Positions 26,737-38,500 of a stretch of 64,000 nt of DNA are shown one piece after another (the first letter of the stretch is position 1; each line of letters begins with the position of its first letter). The notes under the pieces were generated by a model. It was not told the DNA's origin, did no database searches, and saw only the letters and a program-made list of their open reading frames with translations. Source of the stretch: Legionella feeleii (GTDB lineage Bacteria; Pseudomonadota; Gammaproteobacteria; Legionellales; Legionellaceae); assembly GCF_001467625.1 (NCBI RefSeq), contig NZ_LNYB01000081.1:18836-82835 (forward strand), given 5' to 3'. The position numbers and the translations under genes are program-made.

Positions 26737-26808
26737 GCAATCCTTATAACCGTCGCTACGCTGCACTGGTACCGAACCGTTAGCATCCAACTGCTCAGGA
26801 GGTAAAGT

Positions 26809-28161
26809 ATGTGGTCGAAGATCCTTAAAAATGATTTCTATCCTTTGCTTAAGTTGGCATCCCCACTTGTCATATCGGGTCTGGTCAGTGCATCCATAGG
26901 ATTTTTTGAAACCGTATTTCTCGCTCATTTAAGTCACGAGGCAATGGCCGCTGGCGCTCTCGTTAGTTGGCTCTTTGGTGTTTTTGTTGTCATCATCTAC
27001 GGAACTCTGGGTTCTATTAATGTTTTGATAGCACACATGCATGGGGCACAAGATCGGGATGGAGTGGCCAAAGTTGTTCGCGATGGGCTACTACTGGCAG
27101 TGTTGCTTTCTATTCCGGCCATCTTTTTATTTTGGAACATGGCACCACTATTTCTATTCTTCGGACAAAAGCCCTCATTGGCTTTGCTGGCAGAACCTTA
27201 TTTACACGCATTGACCTGGGGACTATTACCTACTTTTATCGTTGTCGCGCTCTTTGAGTTTATTATCGGCCTGGGGCATGGCCGTGTGGTGATGTTATTT
27301 ACCACCTTATCCGTTTTGCTGGCCTTATTTTTTAGCTTTTCTCTCATTTTTGGACAATTCGGCATGCCCGCTTTAGGCATTGCTGGTGCTGGTTGGGGGA
27401 CCACTATCAGTTACTGGATCATGGCTTTCATTCTATCGACCTACGTCCTGGTAAATAAACGTTACCAAGTTTATTTTAGCCCTGTCTTTACCCGCGAAAA
27501 GCCTGCTTTTATTTGGGAATTATTGAAAGTTGGATTCCCCATGGGCGTGATGTACTGCTTTGAAGTTGGCTTTTTCTTTGCCTTAACCTTGATCATGGGT
27601 TCCCTAAGCCCGCAATTACTCGCTGCCAACCAAATTGCCTTGCAATATATGGGGACACTCATGAGTGTTATTTTTTCTGTTGCCCAGGCGGTAACCGTTC
27701 GTATGGGACATCTAATTGGAGCCAATGAAATTGTTGCCGCAAAGCATGCCAATTACGCAGGTCTTTGCCTTTCAGTCAGCTTTATGAGTTTATTTGCTAT
27801 CATTTATTGGCTATGGCCGAACCTATTAATTGCCATTGATTTGGATGTCAAAAACCCGCAAAACGCCCTCATAATCAATTACACAAAACAATTATTTGCA
27901 GTGAGTGCTGTATTTCAATTATTAGAAGCAACACGAATCACCTTATTTGGCGCTTTACGTGCTTTAAAAGATACCCATTTTACCTTAATTACTTCGATCA
28001 TTAGCTTCTGGGGTATCGCCTTACCTGTTGGGTACTTACTGGCAACCCGATTCAATTTCGGTGGCGTTGGCCTATGGTCTGGAATGGCAATAGGGGCTGG
28101 GTTCAGTATGTCTTTGTTGCTATGGCGTTTTAACAAAAAAATAAAGGTGAGAATGGCTTGA
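26809..28161 (+). CDS. MATE-family multidrug efflux protein
   Basis: A 450-residue inner-membrane exporter with twelve predicted helices in two six-helix bundles, as in NorM/DinF. Typical features are LASPLVISGLVSASIGFFETVF at the start (positions 10-32), LAPYLHALTWGLLP-like loop 27190-27240, and the second-half repeat LLKVGFPMGVMYCFEVGFFF. A strong CAGGAGG precedes ATG 26809. It would use Na+ or H+ to extrude cationic or metabolite-like compounds. The neighbour upstream is a metal exporter; no regulator gene is seen. Confidence 0.92.
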   Translation: MWSKILKNDFYPLLKLASPLVISGLVSASIGFFETVFLAHLSHEAMAAGALVSWLFGVFVVIIYGTLGSINVLIAHMHGAQDRDGVAKVVRDGLLLAVLLSIPAIFLFWNMAPLFLFFGQKPSLALLAEPYLHALTWGLLPTFIVVALFEFIIGLGHGRVVMLFTTLSVLLALFFSFSLIFGQFGMPALGIAGAGWGTTISYWIMAFILSTYVLVNKRYQVYFSPVFTREKPAFIWELLKVGFPMGVMYCFEVGFFFALTLIMGSLSPQLLAANQIALQYMGTLMSVIFSVAQAVTVRMGHLIGANEIVAAKHANYAGLCLSVSFMSLFAIIYWLWPNLLIAIDLDVKNPQNALIINYTKQLFAVSAVFQLLEATRITLFGALRALKDTHFTLITSIISFWGIALPVGYLLATRFNFGGVGLWSGMAIGAGFSMSLLLWRFNKKIKVRMA

Positions 28162-28204
28162 GAAAACTGGTTATACTTCACAACACCCTTTTTTATGATG
28201 TCAA

Positions 28205-28696
28205 ATGGACAAATTCGAGAAAATTATTCTGACCGAGTTAGCTGGTGAGCGTGTATTGCAGGTTACCAGTAAATTAGCTGCAGAAGGTGTTATTCAACAG
28301 CGTGATAACTTCTGTTATTTAAAAATCAATGATGACTATATTCACCATACTCATCCCTTCCTGAATGAATATGGCGTCATTGAAAAACCGGCCTATTTTA
28401 TCCCACCTGACGATGTTGGCGCTCATATTTCCATTATTTATCCGGAAGAAGATAATGTGCCGCAAACAATAGTCGGACAAATCCATTCTTTTTCAATTTG
28501 CGGATTACTGAAAGCTCAGTATGGCTCAAGAGAGTATTTTGCCCTTGCGGTGAGTTCGCCTTCCCTAACAGCTTTTCGCCAAACACATCATCTGGCAGAA
28601 AAACCAACATTTAAGGGCCAGGAAATTTTTTTCCACATTACGATTGGCGTCAGGGATTGTTTTGAAAATACGATTAACACGCCTTCGAGAAAATAA
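28205..28696 (+). CDS. 2H phosphoesterase-like protein
   Basis: A 163-residue soluble protein with two His-x-Ser/Thr motifs, AHISIIY (His74-Ile-Ser76) and FHITIGV (His144-Ile-Thr146), 70 residues apart and each in a beta strand. That is the signature of the 2H (LigT/AKAP7-like) phosphoesterase fold, which opens cyclic phosphates or 2'-5' linkages in nucleotides and RNA. The N-terminal part (1-70) is helical and unrelated. No signal peptide. Function on RNA or NAD-derived cyclic phosphates is inferred from the fold. Confidence 0.65.
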   Translation: MDKFEKIILTELAGERVLQVTSKLAAEGVIQQRDNFCYLKINDDYIHHTHPFLNEYGVIEKPAYFIPPDDVGAHISIIYPEEDNVPQTIVGQIHSFSICGLLKAQYGSREYFALAVSSPSLTAFRQTHHLAEKPTFKGQEIFFHITIGVRDCFENTINTPSRK

Positions 28697-28800
28697 AATG
28701 GTCAAAAATATCTTAGGGTTAGCTAGAAAATTACGAATATTTACTTACCTTAACTGACTAATAATTCCCTAACCTGTATTATTTTGTTATAATAAGCACT

Positions 28801-28978
28801 CCAAAAGTCTACTTAATCAAAAAAGTACTTTTTTATGCAAACCGAACGACATGAACAAATAGCTAAAATCGCTGCTAACTTCGCTACCTTGCAGGTAGAA
28901 GAAGCGCGTTCGGCCAATTCCACCTCTGATGAAATCGCCAGCCAGTTGAAAACCGAACTGGGTTGTCCCGCTGCCTAA
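28801..28978 (+). pseudogene. Orphan C-terminal fragment of the giant repeat-protein family
   Basis: From ATG 28835 the frame reads MQTERHEQIAKIAANFATLQ and ends ...QLKTELGCPAA at 28978 (47 codons). It is the C-terminal tail of the two large proteins downstream, which have MQTERHKQIDKIAS in the same position. The preceding bases (AAAGTCTACTTAATCAAAA...) match their transmembrane region but with one extra A, so the frame is broken. No upstream gene body remains. It is the scar of a deleted third paralogue. Confidence 0.8.
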
Positions 28979-29062
28979 CCTTTTTATTTTTTACATTTAA
29001 AAGAACCCGCACATAAAAAAGTATTGTGGGTGCGCTAAATTAATCGATAATTTGAGGTTTTT

Positions 29063-32000
29063 GTGGCTAATTTAATCCCTGAAGAATTATATCATTTACT
29101 CGTCGAAAAACAGGCTCTCATTCAAGACCCTATTGTGGTACCACACAATTACTCAAGTCTTAAGACACAAACGATTCAGCAAGAACTTCGTGATGAAATT
29201 GAAGCGTTAATAAAACTCTTTGGAGAAGGGTTAGAGACTTTTCGCCAGGGTTTTTTAGACCGTTGTAAACACCGTGCTGAACAAAATGCCGGTACTTGTT
29301 TAAGCCTGTTTGCAATGCCTGATGGGGAATGCAATCAATTGTATTGGCAAATTGCCGAATGTCTATTTGAGCCCAAGACCATGGGAGACATGTTGCGGCT
29401 GTTGCTTCCTGATAACACCATGTTGATTAGCTATGAAGTAACGGAGGAAAATCGCCAACAGTCTCTGCGCGAACGCGTAAAAAATCCAGTTTTTCATTTT
29501 GAAGCAAAAAATCTTGCCTGTTTAACCCAAGAACCTTCTCGTACTGCCTTGAGCCAATTTGCGGTAAGCGGCGGCCAGCTTTTTGATGTGACAGATCTCG
29601 TGCAATGGGAGTTTACTACCCATACCAAATTCTTTAACAGCTTCTCCCAACAATATCCAGAGTTAGCTGAAGCCCTCTATCAGCATAATGAAGCATTTAA
29701 AAAACTACGCCAACATTTATTGGCAGTAAGCAAAGGTCAATCACCACGAGAAGTGATTAAAGAATTCATCCAGCAGCTTCTTTTAGGCGGTGAAACCTTA
29801 ACCGGGGAAGCCTATGCCAGTCTTGAGGCACAAACAGCGGTAACCGATTTCTTTGGCTATTTGGAATCGCTTCCTGACTCCCTGAAAGAGGGGCTATTAG
29901 AGTTAGAAACACCGTCTGACATTTCATTAGACTACGTGTGTGAGCATTTAAAAGCTGAAAACTGTGTGGAGCAGGCTGCTGCCTATTTACAAGAAATTTT
30001 AAATAACAAGGAGAATGCAGCTACTCTGGATACCAGACCGGATTTATCGCCCGAACAATTACAGGGTATTCACAAGTCCTATGGTAAGTCTCATGCTTTA
30101 TCTTCAGTAAGTGATAGCCCAACAGCACTCCCACTAAACTATCTTAAGAAAAACCTGGAAGCATTGGTTATTGACGATATGCATGTCCTTTTAGATCTGC
30201 TCCTTGCCTTTCCTCCAGGCTATTACCCCATGTTATTCAAATATGCACAAATTTCCTGCGATGCCACGTCACTGGGAGACATGATGGCAAGTGGGATTTT
30301 TTTAGGTGAGCAACTAACTGCCCTTAATCAAGCCTTTATTGATAATATGGAAAAATGTGGTGGTTTTTCTGTCTGTTTGCAATTTGCTCTACACTATAAC
30401 AATGATGAGTTAGTTAAACATCTTTTCTCTTTATTGGCTCAAAAAGAGCAGCCCGCTATTTTTCTCATTGAGCAATTAGGTGGTTTTTCTGAAAGCGTGC
30501 GAATAGCTATAGCTCACAAAAATTATGACTTACTCAAACTAATTCTCACTTCGTTACCCCTTGAGGAACGCCTGGCTGCACTCGTTGAAGCTAAACTCGC
30601 TGACGGCACCCCTATGTTGGCTTTCGCCACAGTTAGAATGCCATCACAATTCCATTGGATTTTGGAGTTGTTGCCCGAAGAGCATCGTCTAACTGCAATT
30701 ACCCTCACAGCAGGAAACCCCACGGTTTTATACTTGACAGCAGATCCTGAAACCATAGCTACCACATTAAGCTTATTGCCTGAGAAAGATCGCCTAACTG
30801 CACTTAGAGCGGAGACAAGGGGAAAAAGTGGCTTATGGCGAGGAGCCTTTCGTATCGAAGTATTCAAAGTAATCTTGGCGCTGTTACCCCCGGCTGATCG
30901 CTTGAATGCCGTTACTGAAAGAATATTCTCCGACCAAAATGCCCTTGAAATAACTTTGAGCAGGGAAGCCTTTAAAGAAATATTGAATTTGTTGCCTGAC
31001 ATCGTCCCACCTCCGGCAAACCCGACTCACTCAACCAAGCAAAACAAACAAATTGTGACGCTTTATAATCGTATCCGGGATTTAAGGAACTATGGCTTGG
31101 AGTTATATAGCCAGGTTTATTCTAGAGACGCTGAGACAGCGGGTAAACAAATCATTTGCATAGCAATCAGTCTCGCCATGTTTGCCAACCATTTTATTAA
31201 CGCACAAACCAATGTTGAACAACAAACTGCACAAAGAAATTTTCTGGGAGAGTTGCAGCAAAATATACGTATGCATGAACAAACATTTTTGCAGCGTCTT
31301 CTCATCAATATTGTCATTAGCGCATTTGCTTATGCGCTATGCTTATCAAAAGAATTGGGGGCTTTAGTAGAAGACGGACTCTTCAATAGTGAACAGCTGG
31401 CTCATCTAAATGAGACTATTGTTACCAATATTGAACAAGCAGGTGGTATTTCCACGGGCCTGCGCTTTGCCCTAACTTACAAAAACCATGAGTTGTTAAG
31501 ACTTATTTTACTTTCATTGGCCCCAGAAGAACGCTTGGCTGTAATCAACGAGAAAAGCAGTGAAGGCAAAAGTGTTTTACATTTTGCTGCACATGACCTA
31601 GAAGCGTTAAAAGCTATTTTAATGTTGCTGCCCGAATCCGATCGCCTGGCTGCCGTTAATCAAAAGGATAACAACGGTGATTCTGTACTCCATCTTAACC
31701 CAGGACCGTTAAAAACTATTTTAATGTTACTGCCCGAATCCGATCGCCAGGCTGCCATCAATGAAAAGAATAACAACTTCGGTTACTCTGTAATCCATCT
31801 TGCTGCCAATAATGCAGAATCGCTAACAGCTATTTTAACGTCGATACCCGAATCTGCTCGTTTAACTCTAGTTAATGAAAAAGCCAACAATGGTCGCACT
31901 GCTCTTCATTCTGCCGCCAATAAACCAGAAACGTTAGAAGCTATATTGAACTTGTTACCCGAAATGATGCCTCAGGCCAACCCAAACTACTCGGCCAAAA

Positions 32001-32491
32001 GGAACGAACAAATTTCAATGCTATATAGCAATATTAATCAATTAAGAAGCTACGGCCGAAAATTATATAATCAAGTTAATGATAAAAAGGCTGAAACAGA
32101 GGGTGAAAAAGCCGTTTGTTTAGCACTTACTCTTAATTATTTCGCCAACAAATTCATGAATACCCAAAACAATGAAGAACGACAAATCGCGCAAGAAGCA
32201 TTTCAAAAAGAGCTGAAGCAAGGCATTCTCGATATGCACCACCGCGCACGTTGGAAACCTGTTCTCGCCAATATTATCATTGCAGCCACAGGCATTGGTC
32301 TGCTGGTCATTTTTGGGAAACTCTACTTAACCAAAAGCGCCTTTTTTATGCAAACCGAACGGCATAAGCAAATAGATAAAATCGCCAGTCACTTTACTGC
32401 GTTGCTAACAGAAGAAGCGCCTTCGACTAATTCCACCGCCGATGAAATCGTCAGTCTCTTAAAAACCAGTTTGAGTGGACCATCTGCTTAA
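29063..32491 (+). CDS. Large repeat protein with ankyrin-like repeats and C-terminal membrane segment, chimeric
   Basis: 1142 residues, GTG start with TTTGAGG upstream. Residues 1 to about 440 form the N-terminal module also present three times in the next gene (RQGFLDRCKHRAEQNAGTC; SLFAMPDGECNQLYW). Ankyrin-like repeats follow (about 480-640: LLPEEHRLTAI, LLPEKDRLTAL). A complete C-terminal domain then occurs internally (about 650-760: NPTHSTKQNKQIVTLYNRI), breaks off in its membrane helix, and is joined to the middle of another copy (GLFNSEQLAHLNETIV). More repeats and a second C-terminal domain with a membrane helix (ATGIGLLVIFGKLYL) and MQTERHKQIDKIAS tail end the protein. It looks like a product of unequal recombination. 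A Dot/Icm effector role is inferred. Confidence 0.85.
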   Translation: MANLIPEELYHLLVEKQALIQDPIVVPHNYSSLKTQTIQQELRDEIEALIKLFGEGLETFRQGFLDRCKHRAEQNAGTCLSLFAMPDGECNQLYWQIAECLFEPKTMGDMLRLLLPDNTMLISYEVTEENRQQSLRERVKNPVFHFEAKNLACLTQEPSRTALSQFAVSGGQLFDVTDLVQWEFTTHTKFFNSFSQQYPELAEALYQHNEAFKKLRQHLLAVSKGQSPREVIKEFIQQLLLGGETLTGEAYASLEAQTAVTDFFGYLESLPDSLKEGLLELETPSDISLDYVCEHLKAENCVEQAAAYLQEILNNKENAATLDTRPDLSPEQLQGIHKSYGKSHALSSVSDSPTALPLNYLKKNLEALVIDDMHVLLDLLLAFPPGYYPMLFKYAQISCDATSLGDMMASGIFLGEQLTALNQAFIDNMEKCGGFSVCLQFALHYNNDELVKHLFSLLAQKEQPAIFLIEQLGGFSESVRIAIAHKNYDLLKLILTSLPLEERLAALVEAKLADGTPMLAFATVRMPSQFHWILELLPEEHRLTAITLTAGNPTVLYLTADPETIATTLSLLPEKDRLTALRAETRGKSGLWRGAFRIEVFKVILALLPPADRLNAVTERIFSDQNALEITLSREAFKEILNLLPDIVPPPANPTHSTKQNKQIVTLYNRIRDLRNYGLELYSQVYSRDAETAGKQIICIAISLAMFANHFINAQTNVEQQTAQRNFLGELQQNIRMHEQTFLQRLLINIVISAFAYALCLSKELGALVEDGLFNSEQLAHLNETIVTNIEQAGGISTGLRFALTYKNHELLRLILLSLAPEERLAVINEKSSEGKSVLHFAAHDLEALKAILMLLPESDRLAAVNQKDNNGDSVLHLNPGPLKTILMLLPESDRQAAINEKNNNFGYSVIHLAANNAESLTAILTSIPESARLTLVNEKANNGRTALHSAANKPETLEAILNLLPEMMPQANPNYSAKRNEQISMLYSNINQLRSYGRKLYNQVNDKKAETEGEKAVCLALTLNYFANKFMNTQNNEERQIAQEAFQKELKQGILDMHHRARWKPVLANIIIAATGIGLLVIFGKLYLTKSAFFMQTERHKQIDKIASHFTALLTEEAPSTNSTADEIVSLLKTSLSGPSA

Positions 32492-32565
32492 GAGGTTATT
32501 TTTTTATTTACACTCGCAGTAAAAAACTGCCGGGGCACTCAACTAATCAATAATTTGAGGTTTTT

Positions 32566-35500
32566 GTGGCTAATTTAATCACTGAAGAATTCCATCATTT
32601 ACTCGTCGAAAAACAACAATTAATACAAAATGGTGTTGAGCTAGTACACGATTATCCAAGCCTTAAGGCACAAACGATTCAGCAAGAACTTCACGACGAA
32701 ATTGAAGCATTGGTAAAACTTCTTGGCGAGGGTTTGGAAACCTTTCGCCAAGGTTTTTTAGACCGTTGTAAACAGCGTGCTGAACAAAATGCCAATTCTT
32801 GTTTAAGCCTGTTTGCGATGCCTGACGGGGAATGCAACCAACTCTATTGGCACATTGCAGCGCGTCTATTTGAGCCTAAAACCATGGGAGACCTGTTAGG
32901 CATCTTAGCTCCTAACATCACTACTCTAGTCAGCTATGAGGTTGCTTCTGATGCCAATCAGGGTTCGTTACGCGAACGCGCCAAAAATCCGGTCTTCCAT
33001 TTTGAAGAAAGAGACCTTAGCAGTTTAAACCAGGAACCATCGCGTGCTGCCTTAGGCGAACTTGCTGTTAGCGGCAATCACCTTTTTGAGGTGACTAACC
33101 TCGTGCAATTCGATTTTGCCACCCATGAAAAATTCTTTGATGCCTTCCAACAGCAGTACCCAGAATTAGCCGCAACACTTTATCAGCATAATGAAGCCTT
33201 CAAAACGCTTCAAAAGAACTTAGTGATAGTCAGTAAAGGTCGATCACCACGAGAAGTCATTCAAGAGTTCATCCAACAGCTTCTTTTAGGCGGCGAAACC
33301 TTAACCGGGGAAACCTATGCCAGTCTCGAGGCTCAAAAAGCCGTAACCGATTTCTTTGGCTATTTGGAATCGCTTCCTGACTCCCTTAAACAAGCATTAT
33401 TAGGGTTGAAAACCAAGAAAAGCTTTTCATTAAACGATGTTTGTGAACACCTAAGAAATGAAAACTGTGTCGAGCAGGCTGCATCGTATTTAAAAGATAT
33501 TCTAAATAATGAAGCCAATACAGTTAAGCTGGATACCCGACCTCATTTGTCGCCAGAACAGTTGCAAGCGATTCAACGGCCTTATGGAAGAATATACCCT
33601 TTACCCGCCGCCAGTACGAATACCACCACAACGCTCCCCATACACTACCTCGAAGAGAGTTTAAACCAATTAGTCATCGATGATGAACAGGCTTATTTAA
33701 ATCTTATTCTTGCCTTCCCCCCAAGCTACTACTCCCTACTATTCAAACATGCGCAAATTACCTGTGAGCCAGCTTTACCGGAAGAACTGGGTGAAATGAT
33801 AGAGAATGGATTCTTTAATGAAGAACAACTGGCTGCCCTTAACCAAGCTATTGTTGACAATAGCGAGCGCTTGGGCGGTTTGTCCGAATGCCTGCAATTC
33901 GCCCTCTATAACAATTATGAATTAATAAAACTTATTTTAACGCCATTGCCTTCTAATGAACGCCTGGCGCCCTTCAAAATAAAATATCGCAAAGATGAAA
34001 CGTTTTTGCACTTCTTGACGGAAGAACCAGAAGCATTAAGGACTGTTTTGCCTTTGCTACCTGAGTCGGAACGCTTGGCTTTAGTCAATGAAAAAGATGC
34101 AACAGGCAACAGTACTTTACACCTTGCTGCCAATAATCCAGAAGCCATAAAGGCTATCTTAACGTCATTACCTGAATCCGACCGTCTTGTGGCAGTCAGC
34201 ACAAAAAACAGTAAACACAACTCCACACTCCATCTTGCTGCCAATAACCCGGGAGCGTTAAAAGCTATTTTAGACTCCCTCCCCGAATCCGATCGCCTGG
34301 CTGCAATCAACATAAAGAACAGCGACGGAGAACGCATACTCCATTGTGCCGCCGATAATTCAGAGGCGTTGAAAGTCATTTTGACCTCCTTACCCGAATC
34401 CGTGCGTTTAACTGCCGTGAAAAAGAAGAACGGTGAAGGTAACTCTAGCCTGCATTACGTGATCGATAAGCGCGAAGCCTTGGAAACTATTTTAACTTTG
34501 CTGCCTGAAGATCAGCGCTGGGAAGCGGTCAAACAAAGAAACAGCAATAATGCCAGTCTTTTGCATCGACTGGTCTATTATAAAAAAAATGCCTTAGGCG
34601 TGGTTTTTGGCTTATTACATGAGTCACACCGCTTGGCGGCAATTCAAGAAAAAAATCGCGCAGGCAACAGCCTCCTGCAAAGGCTTTTTTCTCAACCAGA
34701 AACCATTATCATGCTGTTGACTCTACTGCCTAAAGCCGACCGCTTTGCAGCAGTTACAGAGAAAGACGATAGAGGCAATACCCTCTTGCATCGGGTAGAG
34801 GTACAAACCTTGGCAAGTCTTTTAGCGCTGTTACCGGAAACTGAGCGTCTTGCAGCACTCACCATACAAAACAAACGCGGTAACAGTGTTCTGCATACGA
34901 TGCCTATTGATAATTGGGCAGCAATGGCAGCTGTTCTCACCGTTGTGCCAGAAGATAAGCGCCTGGCTGCACTCAGAGATAGAGACCATGAAGGCGAGCG
35001 GAGTTTACTGCTGCGAATCGCTGATGAGCCGAAAATTTTACAAGCCGTCTTAACTTTATTACCTGAGACCGATCGCCTCACCGCACTCCTTGAAGAAGAC
35101 AGCGAAGACAATAAAATTTTATATGAATTCGCTGATAATTCAGAATCCTTGCAGGCTATTTTAGCTTTATTACCACCGCCCGATTATGAAATTGCTGTCA
35201 GGGAAATAGACTATTATAAGCAAACGACCTTATTTAATTTCCTTCAGGAAAAACGACGGCTACTAAAGGATATTGGGGTAGCCCATGATTACCCAAGCCT
35301 TAAGGCACAAACGATTCAGCAAGAACTTCACGACGAAATTGAAGCATTGGTAAAACTTCTTGGCGAGGGTTTGGAAACCTTTCGCCAAGGTTTTTTAGAC
35401 CGTTGTAAACAGCGTGCTGAACAAAATGCCGGTACTTGTTTAAGCCTGTTTGCGATGCCTGACGGGGAATGCAATCAATTGTACTGGCACATTGCAGAGC

Positions 35501-38500
35501 GCTTATTTGAGCCTAAAACCATGGGAGACCTGTTAGGCATCTTAGCTCCTAACATCACTACCCTAATCAGCTATGAGGTTGCTTCTGATGCCAATCAGGG
35601 TTCGTTACGCGAACGCGCCAAAAATCTGGTCTTCCATTTTGAAGAAAGAAACCTTAGCAGTTTAAAGCAGGAACCCGCTCGTGCTGCTTTAAGCGAACTC
35701 GCTGTTAGCGGCAATCAACTTTTTGAGGTGACTAACCTCGTGCAATTCGATTTTGTCACCCATGAAAAATTCTTTGATGCCTTCCAACAGCAATACCCAG
35801 AATTAACCGCAACACTTTATCAGCACAATGAAGCCTTCAAAACACTTCAAAAGAACCTAGTGGTAGTCAGAAAAGGGCAATCACCACGAGAAGTCATTCA
35901 AGAGTTCATCCAACAGCTTCTTTTAGGCGGCGAAACCTTAACCGGGGAAATCGAAGCCAGCCTCGAGGCTCAAAAAGCCGTAACCGATTTCTTTGGCTAT
36001 TTGGAATCGCTTCCTAACGCCATTAAAGGAGCATTATTACTATTAGAAACTCAGTCAGGCACCTCATTGACCGGTGTTTGCGAACATTTAAGAAATGAAA
36101 CCTGTGTCGAGCTGGCTGCATCGTATTTAAAAGATATTCTAAAGAATGAAGCCAATGCAGTTACACTGGATACCCGACCTCATTTGTCGCCAGAACAGTT
36201 GCAAGCGATTCAACGGCTTTATGGAAGAGCACGCCCTTTACCCGCCGCCAGTACGAATACCACCACAACGCTACCCATACACTACCTGGAAGAAGGTTTA
36301 AAGCAATTAGTTATTGATGATGAACAGGCTTATTTAAATCTTTTACTTGCGCTTTCCCCAAGCTACTACACGCTATTCCTCAAACAGGTGCAAACCTCCT
36401 GCGATCCTGATTTGCCGGGAGAGTTAGGCGAAATGATGAGGAGCGGACTCTTTAATAGGGAACAGTTCACAGCGCTTAACCAAGCCATTGTTGACAATAG
36501 GGAGCGATTTGGCGGCTTTGCCGAAAACCTGCGATTCGCCTTAAACTACAGCAATTATGAGTTATTGGGACTTGTTCTAACTTCATTGTCCCCTGAGGAG
36601 CGCCTGGCGCAATTCAAAGTAACCTATGATGGAGACGACGGGTACAAATACACTCTCCTGCATATGATGTCGGGCAAACCGGAAGCATTAGCGACTGCTT
36701 TAACCTTGCTCCCGGAGTCAGATCGCCTGGCTACAATCAATGAGGAAGACAGTGAAGGTAACAGTGTGTTACATCTTGCTGTTAACAACCCGGACGCGTT
36801 AAAAGCTATTTTAACCTCAATGCCCGAAACGGCTCGCCTGAAGGCCATCAACAAGAAAAACAGCGCAGGCAACTCTGTGCTCCATGTCGCTATTAATAGT
36901 CCCCGGGCATTGCAAACTATTTTGGATTTACTTTCTCCAGAAGAACAAACTGCCGTCAAGGAAGAAGAACTTTATAAGCGGATGGCCTTAGTTAATCTCC
37001 TCCAGGAAAAGCGTGCGTTATTACAGGATTTGGGGATAGCCCATGATTACCCAAGCCTCAGGGCAGAAGTGATCGAGCAAGAGCTTCACGTCCAAATTGA
37101 ATCATTGCTAGAACTTCTATGTTACAGCAAGGATTTAGAAGCCTTTCGCCAGGTATTTTTAGTTCGCTGTAACTCCCGTGCTGAAGGAAATGCAGGGACG
37201 TGTTTAAGCTTGTTTGCAATGCCAGACGGAGAATGTAATCAACTCTATTGGCAAATTGCCGAACTTTTATTTAAGCCCAAGACCATGGGAGACATGTTAG
37301 GCATATTAGCCCCTAACGTTACCACGCTGGTCAACTATGAGGTTAATTCCGATGCAAGTCAGGATTCATTGCGTGAACGCACAAGAAATCCTCTCTTTCG
37401 TTTCCAAGAAAAAAGTCTGGCCTGCTTAGAGCAGACTCCCTCCCGTGCTGCCTTGCGCGAATTGGCTGTTAGCGGCAGTCAACTCTTTGAGGTGGCCAAT
37501 CTCATACAATTTGATTTTGCCACCCATGAAAAATTCTTTAATGCCTTCAAAACGCAATACCCAAACTTAGCCGAAGCACTTTATCAACATAATGATGCCT
37601 TCAAAACACTGCAAAAAAATTTAGTGCTAGTCAGTAAGGGCCAGACACCTCGAGAAGTCATTAATGAGTTCATTCAGCAGCTTCTTTCGGGAGGTGAAAC
37701 CCTAACAGGAGAACCCTTTGCCAGTATCGATACACAAAAAGCAGTGACTGATTTTTTTGGCTATCTGGAATCGCTTCCAAACACGCTGAAGGAAGCATTA
37801 TTAGAGTTGAAAACCAAAGAAGGTGTTCTTTTTTCATTAAATAATGTTTGTGAACATTTAAGAAGAGAAAACTGTGTCGAGCTGGCTGCATCCTATTTAA
37901 AAGATATTCTAAAGAATGAAGCCAATGCAGCTACACTGGATACCCGACCTCATTTGTCGCCAGAACAGTTGCAAGCGACTCAACGGCTTTATGGGAGAAC
38001 ACGCCCTTTACCTGCCGCCGGTACTAATACAACCACGACACTACCCACATACTACCTTGAAGATAATTTAAAACACTTAGTGATTAATGACGAACAGACT
38101 TATTTAAATCTTCTTCTTGCCTTTCCTCCAAGCTACTACACGCTACTATTCAAGCATGCACAAATTTCATGCGAACCAGCTTTACCAGTAGAGCTCGGTT
38201 ACATGATAGAAAATGGCCTCTTTAATAGCGAACAACTAACCGTCCTTAATCAAGCCATTGTTGACAATAGGGAGCGATTGGGCGGCTTTTTCGAATGCCT
38301 GCAATTCGCCCTAAATTACAGCAATTATGAATTAGCGAAATTTATTCTAACCTCATTGCCCCCAGAACAGCGTGTAGCACGACTCACAGAAAAAGATGAG
38401 GTCGAAAACACACTTCTACATGCGGTAGCAAAACTACCCGAAATCTTAACGATTGCCTTGACCTTGTTACCTGAATCAGAGCGCTTGGCTATAATCAATG

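Noticed and set aside
30523..31002. Minus-strand frame opposite the giant repeat protein (similar frames at 33915-34379, 34692-35111, 36624-36959 and 38325-38810)
   Set aside because: These recur because the repeat DNA recurs. Products are Ser/Lys-rich repeats of the antisense strand without start signals.
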